64,000 nt of DNA from Moniliella sp. 'wahieum' (taxonomy: Eukaryota; Basidiomycota; Moniliellomycetes; Moniliellales; Moniliellaceae). Below the pieces are notes generated by a model. That model saw only the letters and a program-made list of their open reading frames with translations. It did no database searches and was not told where the DNA came from. How positions within the stretch are numbered: position 1 is the stretch's first letter; each line of letters starts with the position of its first letter. A program made the position numbers and the translations under genes. The stretch lies in the NCBI GenBank assembly GCA_003971905.1, contig RSEE01000127.1, positions 107,043-171,042 of the forward strand. Direction: 5' to 3'. Positions 48,696 through 59,654 of this stretch are shown piece after piece.

Positions 48696-50848
48696 ATGCC
48701 GCCGCAGCATCGCTCCCCCCCGATGCGACCGCCGTGCCCAACGCCCCCCCCGGCCCCCTCACCTCCCGCCCTCCCCCCCCTCCATCTGAGCCTCCTCGGC
48801 CTCGCCGCCGCCCGCTCCCTCCCGCCCGAGCCCTGCCTACTCGCCCCCCCGTCTCCTCTGCTCGCGCCACCAGTCCCTCCACTGCGCCGCCCCCACCAGC
48901 GTCCTCCAGCACCTCGCTCGCCAGGTCGCCTCCGCGCCTCCACCCGCGCCGCCCGAATGCAGCCGCCATCCTCCTCGCCCGCCTCGCCTGCCTGTATGGG
49001 GAGGGCGCTCGAGAACCCCGTCACACTCCCCTGTGGCCATTCCGCCTGTGCCACCTGCCTCGTCCCGCCGACCAACCGCTTTGCCCTTGATCCTTCCCCC
49101 CGCGGCCAGCCCCGCCGCCACCCTCTCTTGCGGCCCTCGCTTCCCTCCCACCGCCTCCCAACATCTTTGCCCCTCTCCCCGTTCGCCCCAACCGTGGCCC
49201 CCTTCGTCTCTCTGACGATACAGGCAGCGGTGGATATTGCTCTTCTTCGTCTCTCACCGCCACCGGTTCCACCAGCAGCTCGGGCCAAAGCAGTTTTTCT
49301 CCCCCCTGCCGCGTCCTCGGCCCTGCACCAGCTCTCTGTTACAGCCTGACGTTGAGGTCGGATCCCACTCAGAACCACAAGCAACCGTTGCTGCTACCGC
49401 CCCAACCTCCTCCAACCCCCACCTCAACCCTGAGCCCAAGCCCAAGCTCACGTCCAAGTCCAACTTCAAGCCCAGATCCAAACCCTCGCTTTCTCTCCTG
49501 ACCGCACGGTCGCCCAGCAAAGCGGCAAGCGCCCTCAGTCGTCTTTTCCGGCGCGCGCCGCCGCAGTTCCACCGTTTCCTCCACTTCGCAACCTAGGCCA
49601 CGCGTCTTGACCCGCCCCGTCTACCGCGTCCGCAAAGCCTCTCACCATGTCCGTCGTGGTTGGTTGCACATACTGTTCCACTCTCCTCCACGACCGTTGC
49701 CTGCCCCGTGGATGCGTGCCCGCGTTCAGTCTTGGGACAAGGCGTAGGCTTGGGCTGGCCGTTCCATTCGCTACACACTCCCCTCCCTTTCCTCCTCCTC
49801 CCGGAGTCTCCCCGTAAAAGTGGAAGAAGACAGGTTGGGCTGGGGAGTGCCTCCTTCCCTTGACCATGCCGCGATGCCGCGATCACCGCGACAGTCCAAA
49901 AACCCCATCAACTCAGGATTTTGGCTGGGCCACCCCGAATCGGCAAGCAGCCTGCACCTGGTCGAACCCCATCGGCGTAGCCGCCGCCGTGCGTGCCACC
50001 ATTCGAACCCTGGGGGCTGCGCTTCCTCTATCCTGCCCCTGTCCCATTCTACCCTTGGTCGCGCTTTGACATCCGGTACCATCGCAGCATCCGGACCGTT
50101 CCCCCGACAGGCGTGGCAGATGGGGTGGCGGACGATTGGAATCCGGCGTCTGCACCCCCCCTCTTCACCGAGGGGGCCGTCCCTCCCCGCCTTGGTTCCA
50201 CGCGAGCTCCGGTCTGCCTGCTGCACTCTCCTTCCCACGCCTGCTCCCGACTCCTCGGCCTCGTCCAACTCCGAGAGCACGTCTGCCTCCCAAGAGAGGG
50301 TGGCTTGCCCTGGTTGCGCAAGCCTCTCTCCGTCCCAGCCCACTCGCTTCCTGAGCCAAGACAGATCGCTCGGCAGGCCTTTAATGTCGACACAATTCTG
50401 GCTCAGCTGATTAGGTTGTTTGCAAGCTTCATCACAGGGCACCGCCGTCTGTGGCGGCACGCCCTTCTCCTCTCAGTCCCCAGGACAGTGACGTATGTGC
50501 CTCCCGTACCGGGTCAGGACTGGCGACAGCAAGGAGGGCGAACCGAGTCCCAAGCGCATTCGTCTCTTGCTTCTGCCTCGGCTTCTTATTCTGCTTCGAC
50601 TCCCCGGCTCGGGCTTTGACCAAATCAGCGACCCGCTGCCCCTGGGGTGCTAGGCGGAGAAGGCACCAGTCTTTCCGGCCTGCGCTCATCGCTTCTTACC
50701 CTGCTCATTTGCCCTCTTCGCGGCCACCTGCTCGCCCCCCTGTCTTCCCTGCGGCCACACTTTTTGCCGTGATTGTCTGACAGGCCACCACACCTGTCCA
50801 TCTGCGCGCCCGCCCCCTTCCGGCACAGGAGTGGATCCGTTCGCATGA
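48696..50848 (+). CDS. Probable double-RING-finger protein
   Basis: A RING-like core NPVTLPCGHSACATCLVPP is at about 49012-49070, and a second, PCGHTFCRDCLTGHHTCPS, at about 50747-50810, preceded by LLTLLICPL. Between them lie Pro/Ser-rich sequence, a possible zinc pair (VACPGCASL) and FNVDTILAQLIRLFASF. Two RINGs of the ALENPVTLPCGHS and PCGHTFC type with such a spacer recall fungal RING-LON proteins, but I see no LON domain downstream, so the identity stays open. The start is arbitrary: MPPQHRSPPM at 48696 or further up at 48528. Several frame shifts are needed. The first Cys pair of each RING is disturbed. The ORF of the second finger ends at TGA 50846-50848. Confidence 0.45.
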
Positions 50849-52614
50849 GCCCACCCAAGCGCTTGAACGGTGCTAATTGGCCAACTTTGAGGTCCCGTTG
50901 TTGGAGCAGCGGGCTGAGACGGGGTACGGACCAGGGGAAACGTCGAGCAAGACCCGCGCCCATTCGTGAGTCGTAACGGAGACACTTCTCTACCTGGCCA
51001 AGCTGTTCCAGCCGCGGTGCCGGTCCCCGCGTCGCGTCCCCACCTGTTGCGGAACGATTCGGACCCGTTGCGCCTGGATGGGTCGGCCGTGCCGCACCGG
51101 CGACAGCGCAGCCACACGCTCACGTTGGGTTGGGTACGACGCGGGTGTGACCGGACGGCACTGACGCCGGCTGCGCAAGCGGCTATCTTGGATGCCGCTG
51201 GTGGCCAGGGCACGGTGGGCGCCCAGCTGCTCGCTGGATCCTTCCGTACCCATCCTTCTTTTTCCCTCGCGGCCGAGTACGAACAGAGGCTCGCCTCGTC
51301 GTCGTGACGCGTAGCGGTGCCCTTGTCGTTCTTGTCCGCCAGCATTTACTGTTCGGTTTGTAGAATTGGGTGTTGGGGTCGATCGTCTCCTCTGTACACC
51401 ACAATTGATGCTGAATTGTTTCGGAGGGAAGCATAGGGTGCCCTCTCTTGTTTTGCTTTTGCTCGTGTTCCTTCCTCTTTACGATACCAATCTTCCATCT
51501 TGCTTTTTGTCCTTGCTTCCCATCGGTTTGATCATAGAGCAGAACGTGACCCACTAAATGCAGGATATCCCCCCTCATGTCCTTCGCAAACATATACTGT
51601 GCATTGCTTTTGTGCCCAGGCCAGGGTGGGGAAGCCTAACTCCTACTGTTGTCCGGCAGCTTATCAACTACAGCAATGTCGGCTCCTGCGCACTTCATCC
51701 CTTCACCTTAAGGGATGGCCCATGGATTCCATCTCTTAGTCGTGCCGCTGCGCCCGCGCGAATCAAGCCGACCCGCTCCCTTCAGTTCTTTTGGAAAATC
51801 GAGCCACCACAGGCTCAGTGTCCGAGAGGAACTGGGGCCTTTCCCACCACAGTTCCCTCAATAAGTTCCTGACAGTCACGAGAAAGCATGCTCGGCTCTG
51901 ATGTAGCCCAGCGTAAAGTCGCCCGCCCCATACATCTTCCCGTAGGGAGAGACATGCCGCCTCCTGCCACCCTGAGTGGCAGGGCTATAGCCACAACCCT
52001 GTTTTGGTTAACATGGGGGACTTCTCCTAGCCCATTCCCCTTCGATGGGGGTACACCGCTCAGGTTGGTCGCATTCACTCAGAGGAGGATGTACATGGGC
52101 GTGCGCCCTCACGCAAGGTTTCCTCACTTGGCACCGTGTAGTTCGGGAGCAGGCGCCAGGCTCCACAGACCTTGACATCCATTTGTAGAAAGAAGACCTT
52201 CCGGGGATCAGGACAACTTTTGAACGCACCTGGCGTGCATTGATGACGGACTCACGAGCACGCGGTGTGGTCTTGGACATTTCTCTGCCCTGCCGTTCCT
52301 TCCCCCCTCCCTTGCGGTTAGGGGGATTACCTCATCCGCATTTCGGTCGGGATCTGATTGTGGGTACTCATCCTCAAGTTCATCTATACTATTCTAGGTA
52401 AAATCGTTGATCGTGTCACTTACCTATACTCGATGCACCAGGGGAGACTGGTCGTTTATCTTCTCCGGTGGGTCTTTTCGTGTCGGGGTTAGCAGCCCGT
52501 AGCAATCTGATTTTGGCCAACAAAAGTGTCATCCCCTGAAAGGAGAACCCCGTGGCATTTGCACACTTTGTTTAAAAAAACCGGGAGGACGGGCAAGGAG
52601 CACAGTAGAGGAAG
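50849..52614. other. Region between the RING and HAD genes
   Basis: 50849-51305 may still be coding (an open frame starting MSRNGDTSLPGQAVP, ending EQRLASSS), either the tail of the RING gene after frame shifts or chance. From 51306 to 52614 no gene is recognisable. The DNA there is less GC-rich and probably holds the 3' ends of both flanking genes. Confidence 0.35.
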
Positions 52615-53541
52615 TTACTCATCCACTGGAAACGGCGGCAAGCCCCACTCTTCCGGTCGGAAGTCCAACATGGACGTCAGCGTCTGATGCGGCGCATCCG
52701 GGTCCTCTTCAGGCGGCCCAGGAAGCTGGTTGCCATGCGCGGCCAGCAAATTCGCATCCGGTACCCAGACGACCCGCATTCCAGCTCTCCGGCCTGCTGT
52801 CACACCCGGTCGTCCATCTTCAAAGACAAGGACGTGCTCTTCGCCCCCGCGCAAAGGATCCTCATCGTGGGCAGAACCCGGCTGTTTGATTTTGGATGGC
52901 CAATCGTTCGCGTGGTCCTCCAAGCCTTCACGTGCGGCAACGAGGAAAATGTCCGGATTGGGTTTGCCCCGTTCAACACGCGGATCGTCCCCTACGACGA
53001 TGCGCGAACCAAACAGGCAAACAACGCTGGATTGGCCGCTGCCTTGACGTCAAACCGAACCCGCCCTTTGCTTCCGGTTGCTACAGCGATGGGAATGTGA
53101 TGGTCATGCAGTGCTGGACCAAGCGGACCACACCAGGCAAGGGCCGTACGCGCGGAACGCAGCCAGGATGGCTTCGTTGCGTTGGGTCAAAACTCGGCCA
53201 AGGTAAAGGGACAATCAGCTTGGTTGAACGGCTCGTCCACGCCATCCCGGGGCGGCCAGAGAGCAGCAAGCAGGATGGTGGAGGACACATGGTCCGGGCG
53301 GCCCATCATCTTGGCTTTAATGGCCCATGTCTGTTCCTTGCCATACGGACGAGCAGATCGTTGACCACTTCCGTGTACACATCCTCCGAGTCGAGTAGCA
53401 GCCCATCCATCTGGGCCCCATTCGCATGTCCACAAACCAGCGTCAGTCCCAGTCCCACGCACACATACACCAGCACGCCCCAGCTACGCACATCAAACAG
53501 GCACGCCTTGATCGTGCCCCGGCGGGCGTAGAAGACGCCAT
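52615..53541 (-). CDS. HAD-superfamily phosphatase (HDHD1/pseudouridine-5'-phosphatase type)
   Basis: HAD phosphatases use an Asp nucleophile in DxDx motif I. Here IKACLFD and MDGLLLDSE are joined across an 81-bp intron (53411-53491, GTGCGT...CAG), placing the intron inside motif I. Next come DVYTEVVNDLL, then IPIAVATGS (motif II, TGS), and near the end LVFEDGRPGVTAGRRAGMRV and VWVPDANLL (motif IV ED plus the usual VWVPDPNL). The protein ends PPFPVDE before TAA. This order is typical of the HDHD1/GS1 group acting on small phosphates such as pseudouridine-5'-phosphate; the substrate is not proven by sequence. Frame shifts near 53500, 53190 and 52900 need repair. It is head to head with the Mer3 gene, 290 bp apart. 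Confidence 0.85.
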
Positions 53542-53831
53542 GCTTGACAGTGCGAGGTGGTGGTCGTGTCTAGCAGCTCGCCCGAGCAGCCGAAGCCTCT
53601 TCCGGTGCTCGGAGTAGCCATCGAGCCATCGAGTCATCGACTCATCCCGCCGGCCACTGTTTGGAAACTTAGTCATCGATCACGCATCCTCATCGCTCGC
53701 ACTGCCTCAGGCCATTGGGCCCCACCGTGAACATTTCATCATTCCTAGCTGGCCATGCCACATGTCACCTGCCTCCTCTCGGTGTCCCTGGGTAAACCAA
53801 CCGGCACCACCACCACACCACCACCACCGCC

Positions 53832-56800
53832 ATGTCGTCCTCAGAGGAGATCACATTTGAATCCCTTGCTGCCCAGTACGGCATCCCCATCCCTCTTCCC
53901 TCCATCGCACCCATTGCACCCATCACACCCATCGCACCCTCCGCGCCCTCTGCGCCCTCCGCGCCCATTGCGACCACCACCCCTCTTCTGCCTACAACAC
54001 GTCTACATGCGCCCCCGGCCGGCCCCCGTACTGCCCGACCTTCCGTTCAACATACCCTCCATACATTTGTCCGCCCTTCCCCCACTCCAGTGCATCCACA
54101 CCACCACCACCAACACAACAACATGAGCATCCCCCTCCCGACGACCCCCGCCCACCCCCATCGTGAATGGCATCCACCTCGTGCCAGTCCAGCGCCTGCC
54201 TCCACCGTTTCGGTCGTTGTATTCGTTTGGGTTGTTCAATGCAGTGCAAAGTTCTTGCTTTGACCGGGTACGTGTTGGGCTCTCTTTTTGCGCCCAATGT
54301 CGCGATGCAGGCGTTTCCGGGGTTGGTGGATAGTTACTTACTTGCTTATTGTGTCTTGGGATGCGTGCTGGCATCGCGTGGGGGTGGGCCGACTAAATGC
54401 GCTACCTTTCTTGGATGTATACATGCATGTATGCATGCGTTCTTGTTTGCTGCTTTTGCGCTTGTTGGTTGCTTGTGTTCTCTCTCGTCGCTGCTGGCCT
54501 TTTCTGGCTGCGGGGTGGATGGGATGGCAGGCGTTGGGTTCGGATGAGAATATGGTAGTCTGTGCACCCACTGGGTCTGGAAAGACGGTGGTGTTTGAAT
54601 TGGCGATCGTTCGGCACTTGCGGGCTTTGCCTACATCGACGTCTTCCACCAAAACCACCACCCTAACCAACCAGGTTCGTGATGTTTTTGTTTTGCCTTC
54701 TTCCTCATGGGCTAACCCTCCTTCTCCCTTTCTCTTTCTCTTATATTTCTTCTTCCCCCCCTTCTTCCCCCCCCTCGCTATGCCTCATATTTCGCCGCAA
54801 TGGGTGGGAATGATGCAGATCATCTACATGGCACCCAGCAAGGCCCTCATTGCCGAGCGTATGCGCGATTGGACCGCCCGCTTTGGTCCGCTGGGCTACT
54901 CATTGGCCGAAGTGACCGGTGATACGGACTACCTTCAATCCCAAGCCGCCCGTACCGCACACATTATCGTAACCACCGTCGACAAGTTTGAGGCCATGAC
55001 ACGGCGCAAAGAGGACCAACGAAACATCATGGCCCGGGCTCAGTTGGTCCTGATTGACGAAGTGCATTTGTTGCAACAAGACACGCGTGGACCGCGTCTT
55101 GAAGCTGCCGTGAGCCGCATCAAGCTACACAACCATGCTCGCCGCCAGGACGGGATCAACACCCCTACCCGTATCATTGCCGTGTCGGCCACCATCCCCA
55201 ACCCATCGGATCTTGCCACGTGGATCGGCGCTGCCCATGTCCACCACTTTGGTGACGAATTTCGTCCTGTGCCCCAACCGACACGTGATCGGCTACCCGC
55301 CCGGCCAAGCCACTGGCTTTTCTCCGCACCTAGACCAACACCTCTTCAATCTCATTCGCACCCACGGTGCACCAGCTTTGGTATTTGTCCCAACGCGCAA
55401 TGCGACTGTCGCAAGTGCCCAACGGTTAGCGAGGGACTACGCCAACGCCCGCCGTGGCACGGCGCACTTACCTTGGCCCGCCGTCCCTCCCAACCAGCGG
55501 GCCTCTCGATTTGATCATCCTGCCCTGGCCGAGGTGGCACGCCACGGCATCGCGTTTCACCACGCGGGGCTTTCGGCCCAGGATCGGCATACGATTGAAT
55601 CTGATTTCCTTCATCGCCGCCTAAGCGTGATCTGTGCCACATCGACCTTGGCTACAGGGACCAATTTACCTGCGCATTTGGTCATCGTCCGAGGAACTCA
55701 AACGTTTACTGCACTGGGGTGGAACGAACTGTCCGAACTGGATTTGGTTCAGATGCTGGGACGGGCCGGACGACCGGGGTTTGATACCCAAGGCGAGGCG
55801 GTAGTTATGTGTGCCGCTCCGATGGTAGACACGTATACCAAGCTCGCCACGGGCCAACGACCTATCGAGTCGCAGTTGGGCAACCAGTTGCCCGAGTACT
55901 TGGTGGCCGAGGTAACCTATCATCTTTTTTCTTCTTTCATTGTCACATCTGGGGGATACACTATCTGACGCTGATCCGGATTTTGTGTTGCTGCGAACCA
56001 GATTGGCCTCCGGGACAGTGTGACCAAGCAGGCGCTCTTGGTCTGGCTTCGGTCCACGTTTTTTTATACCCGCTTGCAGGCGAACCCGGTACGTTGGAAA
56101 AACAGCACTATCCTGATCACTGAAGTCTCTTAGGCGATCTGAACAGGAAGAGGACGAGACTAGAAAAATAGTAGAAGGCTAACTTGTATTGCTCATTGTT
56201 TTTGCCCCTTTCTAACCCTCCGATTCCTCTCTCTTGTTATTCCAAGGAGCACTACCTCCCCTGCGACGATGCAACGGTCGAGGTGGCCGATGCAGAGCAA
56301 GTGAGCGGTACCTCGTCACCTTACTCGACCAAGTTCTTGACCGTCTGCAGCGCCACGACTTGATTCGCATCGAGGGCGACACGGTGAACAAGTGTGTATG
56401 GAGGTACGTCGGCCTAACCCATCACGCTGTGCCCGTGTCAGCGACAGAGAAGCTGGGTGTATTGGTTTGACCTAACACGATGAATCGGGGGTGGGGGCAG
56501 CCATCATGGCAGAACACTTTATCTCTTACGACGTTGTCACCCCATCCGCGTTCTATCGGGTAGGGGAGGGGATAGAAAATCATGTGCTGACCGCTTTGTG
56601 AACAAATGGATGGATCACCAGAGCATGCTCACCTTGATGGCATCCTCGGATCGTCCGATTCAGGTAGCGAATTGGGTACATCATGATGCTTCCCACGTGT
56701 ACTTAAACAGTGTACTGTTGTTCTGACTTTGCCCTTGTACCAGCTGCACCGTATCGCTTCGGCGGCCGAGTTGAAGGACCAGCGGGTGCGCCAAGGAGAA

Positions 56801-59654
56801 GCTCGCTTCTACGACCAATTGCGTCGGCATGCCGATCTCCGCTTTCCGCCTGCCAAAGTGACCAGTGCCGCAGATAAGGTGTCGCTGTTGATGCAAGTAC
56901 GTCTTCCCCCTCCCCTCTTCCCCCCCTTCTTTCTTCTCAAGTTTTCCCCTTTTCCCAATCTATTACCTTTCTCTCCATCCTGCTAGGGGTTCTCGGGGGC
57001 ATCCCCTTGAGCCAGTCTTACACCTGCCCAACCAAAGCACCCCTTCACTCGATGTGCGTGCTATTTTCCGGCTGGCGCCCCGCCTGGGTGCAGCATTGGA
57101 CGTGGCCCTAGCCCAGCAGGATGGCGCGGCGGTTTGTTCGGCTTTCGAAGTGGCTCGTGCGCTCCATGCGGAAGCGTGGGATGGTTCCAGCGGTGCTCAA
57201 GCAGCTTGATACGTACGTGTTCCCCTTTGTTTGCTGTTCTGTCTTTACGTTTTTTTCTGTTCGTTCCCCTCGGTTTGCTTTATTTCTCTCGACACGCTTT
57301 TCCATTTAGTCTGGCTGCTGGGACGATATGACTGACGAAGGCAATGAAGGATTGGGGAAAAGCACATGCAAACTCTGTCGTTGGCCGGTTGAGAGTATCC
57401 TTGATGTTGCGCAAAGCACGTCGTCCCGCCTGGAAAGCTTACTGGGCCGTCACCCGCCCGTACGTCATCTCCACTCTCCACCCTCTTTGCCCCAAGGCCC
57501 GCTTTCGTATACTTACTCGCCCCTTTCCCCTTTCCTATATTTCCCATTTGGTTCCAATCTGATAAGGAATGCCAAACGGTTCCCCCTCTTGAAAGTGACT
57601 GCGGAGATTACACAGACGACCATCGTGCCTGGCCGTGGTGTCGAGGTGACGCTGACGATCGGCCTGTCGCTGCACACGACCAACAGCATTTACCTCCACC
57701 GTCGTGACGCGGGTGGTGCCATCTCGGCCGCCGTGCTTACCCTCACCTCGAGTCAAGACTTAGTAGACTTTCGACGCATCCCGTACGTCCTTGGTCTTGC
57801 TTTCTGTTTGATTGTCTGGTTTCTGGGTTTTCTTGTTGACTTCAGTGATTTTCGCATGTCTATTCTTCCTCCCCACACGCTTTCCCGAATCAGCCTGAAA
57901 AGCTTGGCTTCCTCTGCTTCGCATCGATTCCGCGTCCAGGGTCTGTTGACGAAGCCCACCGAGAGCCTGAGCGTTGACGCATCGTGCCTGGGCATTGCTT
58001 CGCCGCTGGTTCATGTTCAGCTTCAACCGGATTTGGACCGTAACAGTTTCCCCCCTCTTAGAGGTGAAAAAATCGACCTAACAGCGGCTACCATGGTATG
58101 TCTTCCTGCATGTCCTCTTCCCTCCTTCTTTCCTTTTGTACCTCGCATCGCTCTCCTTCTCGCCCTTCTTTCACCCTGTCCTTCTTTGCCTGGTGCTAAC
58201 CCGCGGCGTTCAGGGTTTATCTTCAACCGACGAAACGGCCACCGCCTCCACCTCGACCGTATCCCACCTCGGGCCCACCCCAAAGGTTAACAGTATGTGT
58301 TGAATCCTCTTTTTCTCGCTTTAGAGGGTTCTGGGATGGACTGACGGTACCTTATTCTTTTTCCCGCGTCCAGACCCCAAGTTGACCACGGTGCCCTCCC
58401 CCACCTCCCATCCCCTCCAACGTCTAAAGCGGCGCCTGCGCTCTCTTTCGCCCCAACCTGAAGTAGCAACAGAAAACGCGGCTACAGCAACTTTGGTGCC
58501 CTCCCCCGAACGGAGATGTAAACAAATGCGCCAAACCGTGCAAACACGTCTGTTGCAACCGTCCTGCTACGGCATCTTCCATCCCTTCCTCCAATAAAAC
58601 TGTCCAGACGATCAAGCGCGGGGCAAACGCAAGGGTAACGGCCAAGACCAAGACAAGGGTAAGGGCAAACGCCCAAGTGCTTACTTATCCGACGAAAGCG
58701 ACAGTGACTCGGCCCTGTTTGACTGTGCCATCCAGAAAATAAATGCAACAAGAGAGCGCGCTTGCACTTGCTTTCTTCTAGCGATACCTCGTCCTCCCCT
58801 ACCCCGAGCTCGGACGAGTTTTGTGATCCCGCTTTGGATTCGGCGATCGAACTATTGGATCTACAGCTAGTCCGTTCTGTGGAACAACGGGCGGGTATCA
58901 AGACTAGTGGGCCAGGACGGAATGGCGCAGTGCGTCCGACTGCTATCAACCCAGCCTCCGATCTTCTCACGCGCTCGACGCACCTGGTCGATTCAGCACA
59001 GACTCCGTTACACACGTCTCGGGATCGTGTTGGATCTACTCTGCCGCGTCGTTGTAGTTTTGCTGCGCCGTGCCCGTCCCATACTCTACCAAGCCATGCC
59101 GACCGATCAGCACAGGGAACAGACAATGCCAAGAAACAAAAAACCACCAGCACCGGCACACCCTCCAGCACCGTTCCTTCCGGATTTACCTTGCGCTCGT
59201 CTCCATTCCCCCTGGTCTCGGTACCGGCGGAGGATTGCGCAGTGGATTTGGGGGTCGGGGACAAGCCCAAACACGCCTCGCTAGGGCGGAAGAGGAGGAA
59301 GTGGGGAAGTGGGGGAAGAGGAGGACGAGTCGGATGAGCTGGACTCCGATCCGTTTCATCAGGCAAGTGGCCAACCCCGTAGCCAAGCGAGTGGCGAACC
59401 AAGTGGCACAAGATGGGGTTATACGACGGCGTGGGGCCCTCCATCGGGATCGACAGTGTTGCCTGACTCTGTACCGGACCGTACAGAAAAGGCTACCCGC
59501 CCACCGAACGGGAGGGAGACGACGCACCTGGCCAAGGTTCGGAGGGGGGAAAGAGGAACAGCAACACGAAAAGGAAGGGCCAGAAGGATCAGACGTGTTG
59601 GAGGACCTGAGGATGCTGGACCAGGTACCGATTAATAGGGCGCTCACCAGCTGA
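53832..59654 (+). CDS. MER3: Meiotic DNA helicase Mer3/HFM1
   Basis: Mer3/HFM1 is a Ski2-like SF2 helicase that promotes meiotic crossovers. The start MSSSEEITFESLAAQYGIP leads into a low-complexity linker (PIAPITPIAP...), then the helicase core: Walker A APTGSGKTVVF (about 54564), IIYMAPSKALIAE, TTVDKFE, the DEVH box LVLIDEVHLL (about 55051), SATIPNPSDLATWIG, ALVFVPTR, FHHAGLS, TLATGTNLPAH and QMLGRAGRPGF. A winged-helix part (LLDQVLDRLQRHDLIRIEGD) and a Sec63-like part follow (LKDQRVRQGEARFY, IFRLAPRLGAALDVALAQQ, IGEKHMQTLSLAG, VEVTLTIGLSLHTTNSIYL). The C terminus has a Cys/His motif KCAKPCKHVCCNRP (about 58516), as in HFM1, then a disordered acidic tail. Many introns are visible (for example near 54250-54320 and 55912-56000). 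Frame shifts occur, such as an extra C near 55272. Exon ends are not resolved. Confidence 0.9.

Noticed and set aside
48580-49384. Minus-strand Gly/Arg-rich frames of 129-265 codons
   Set aside because: They are the complement of the Pro-rich linker of the plus-strand RING gene.
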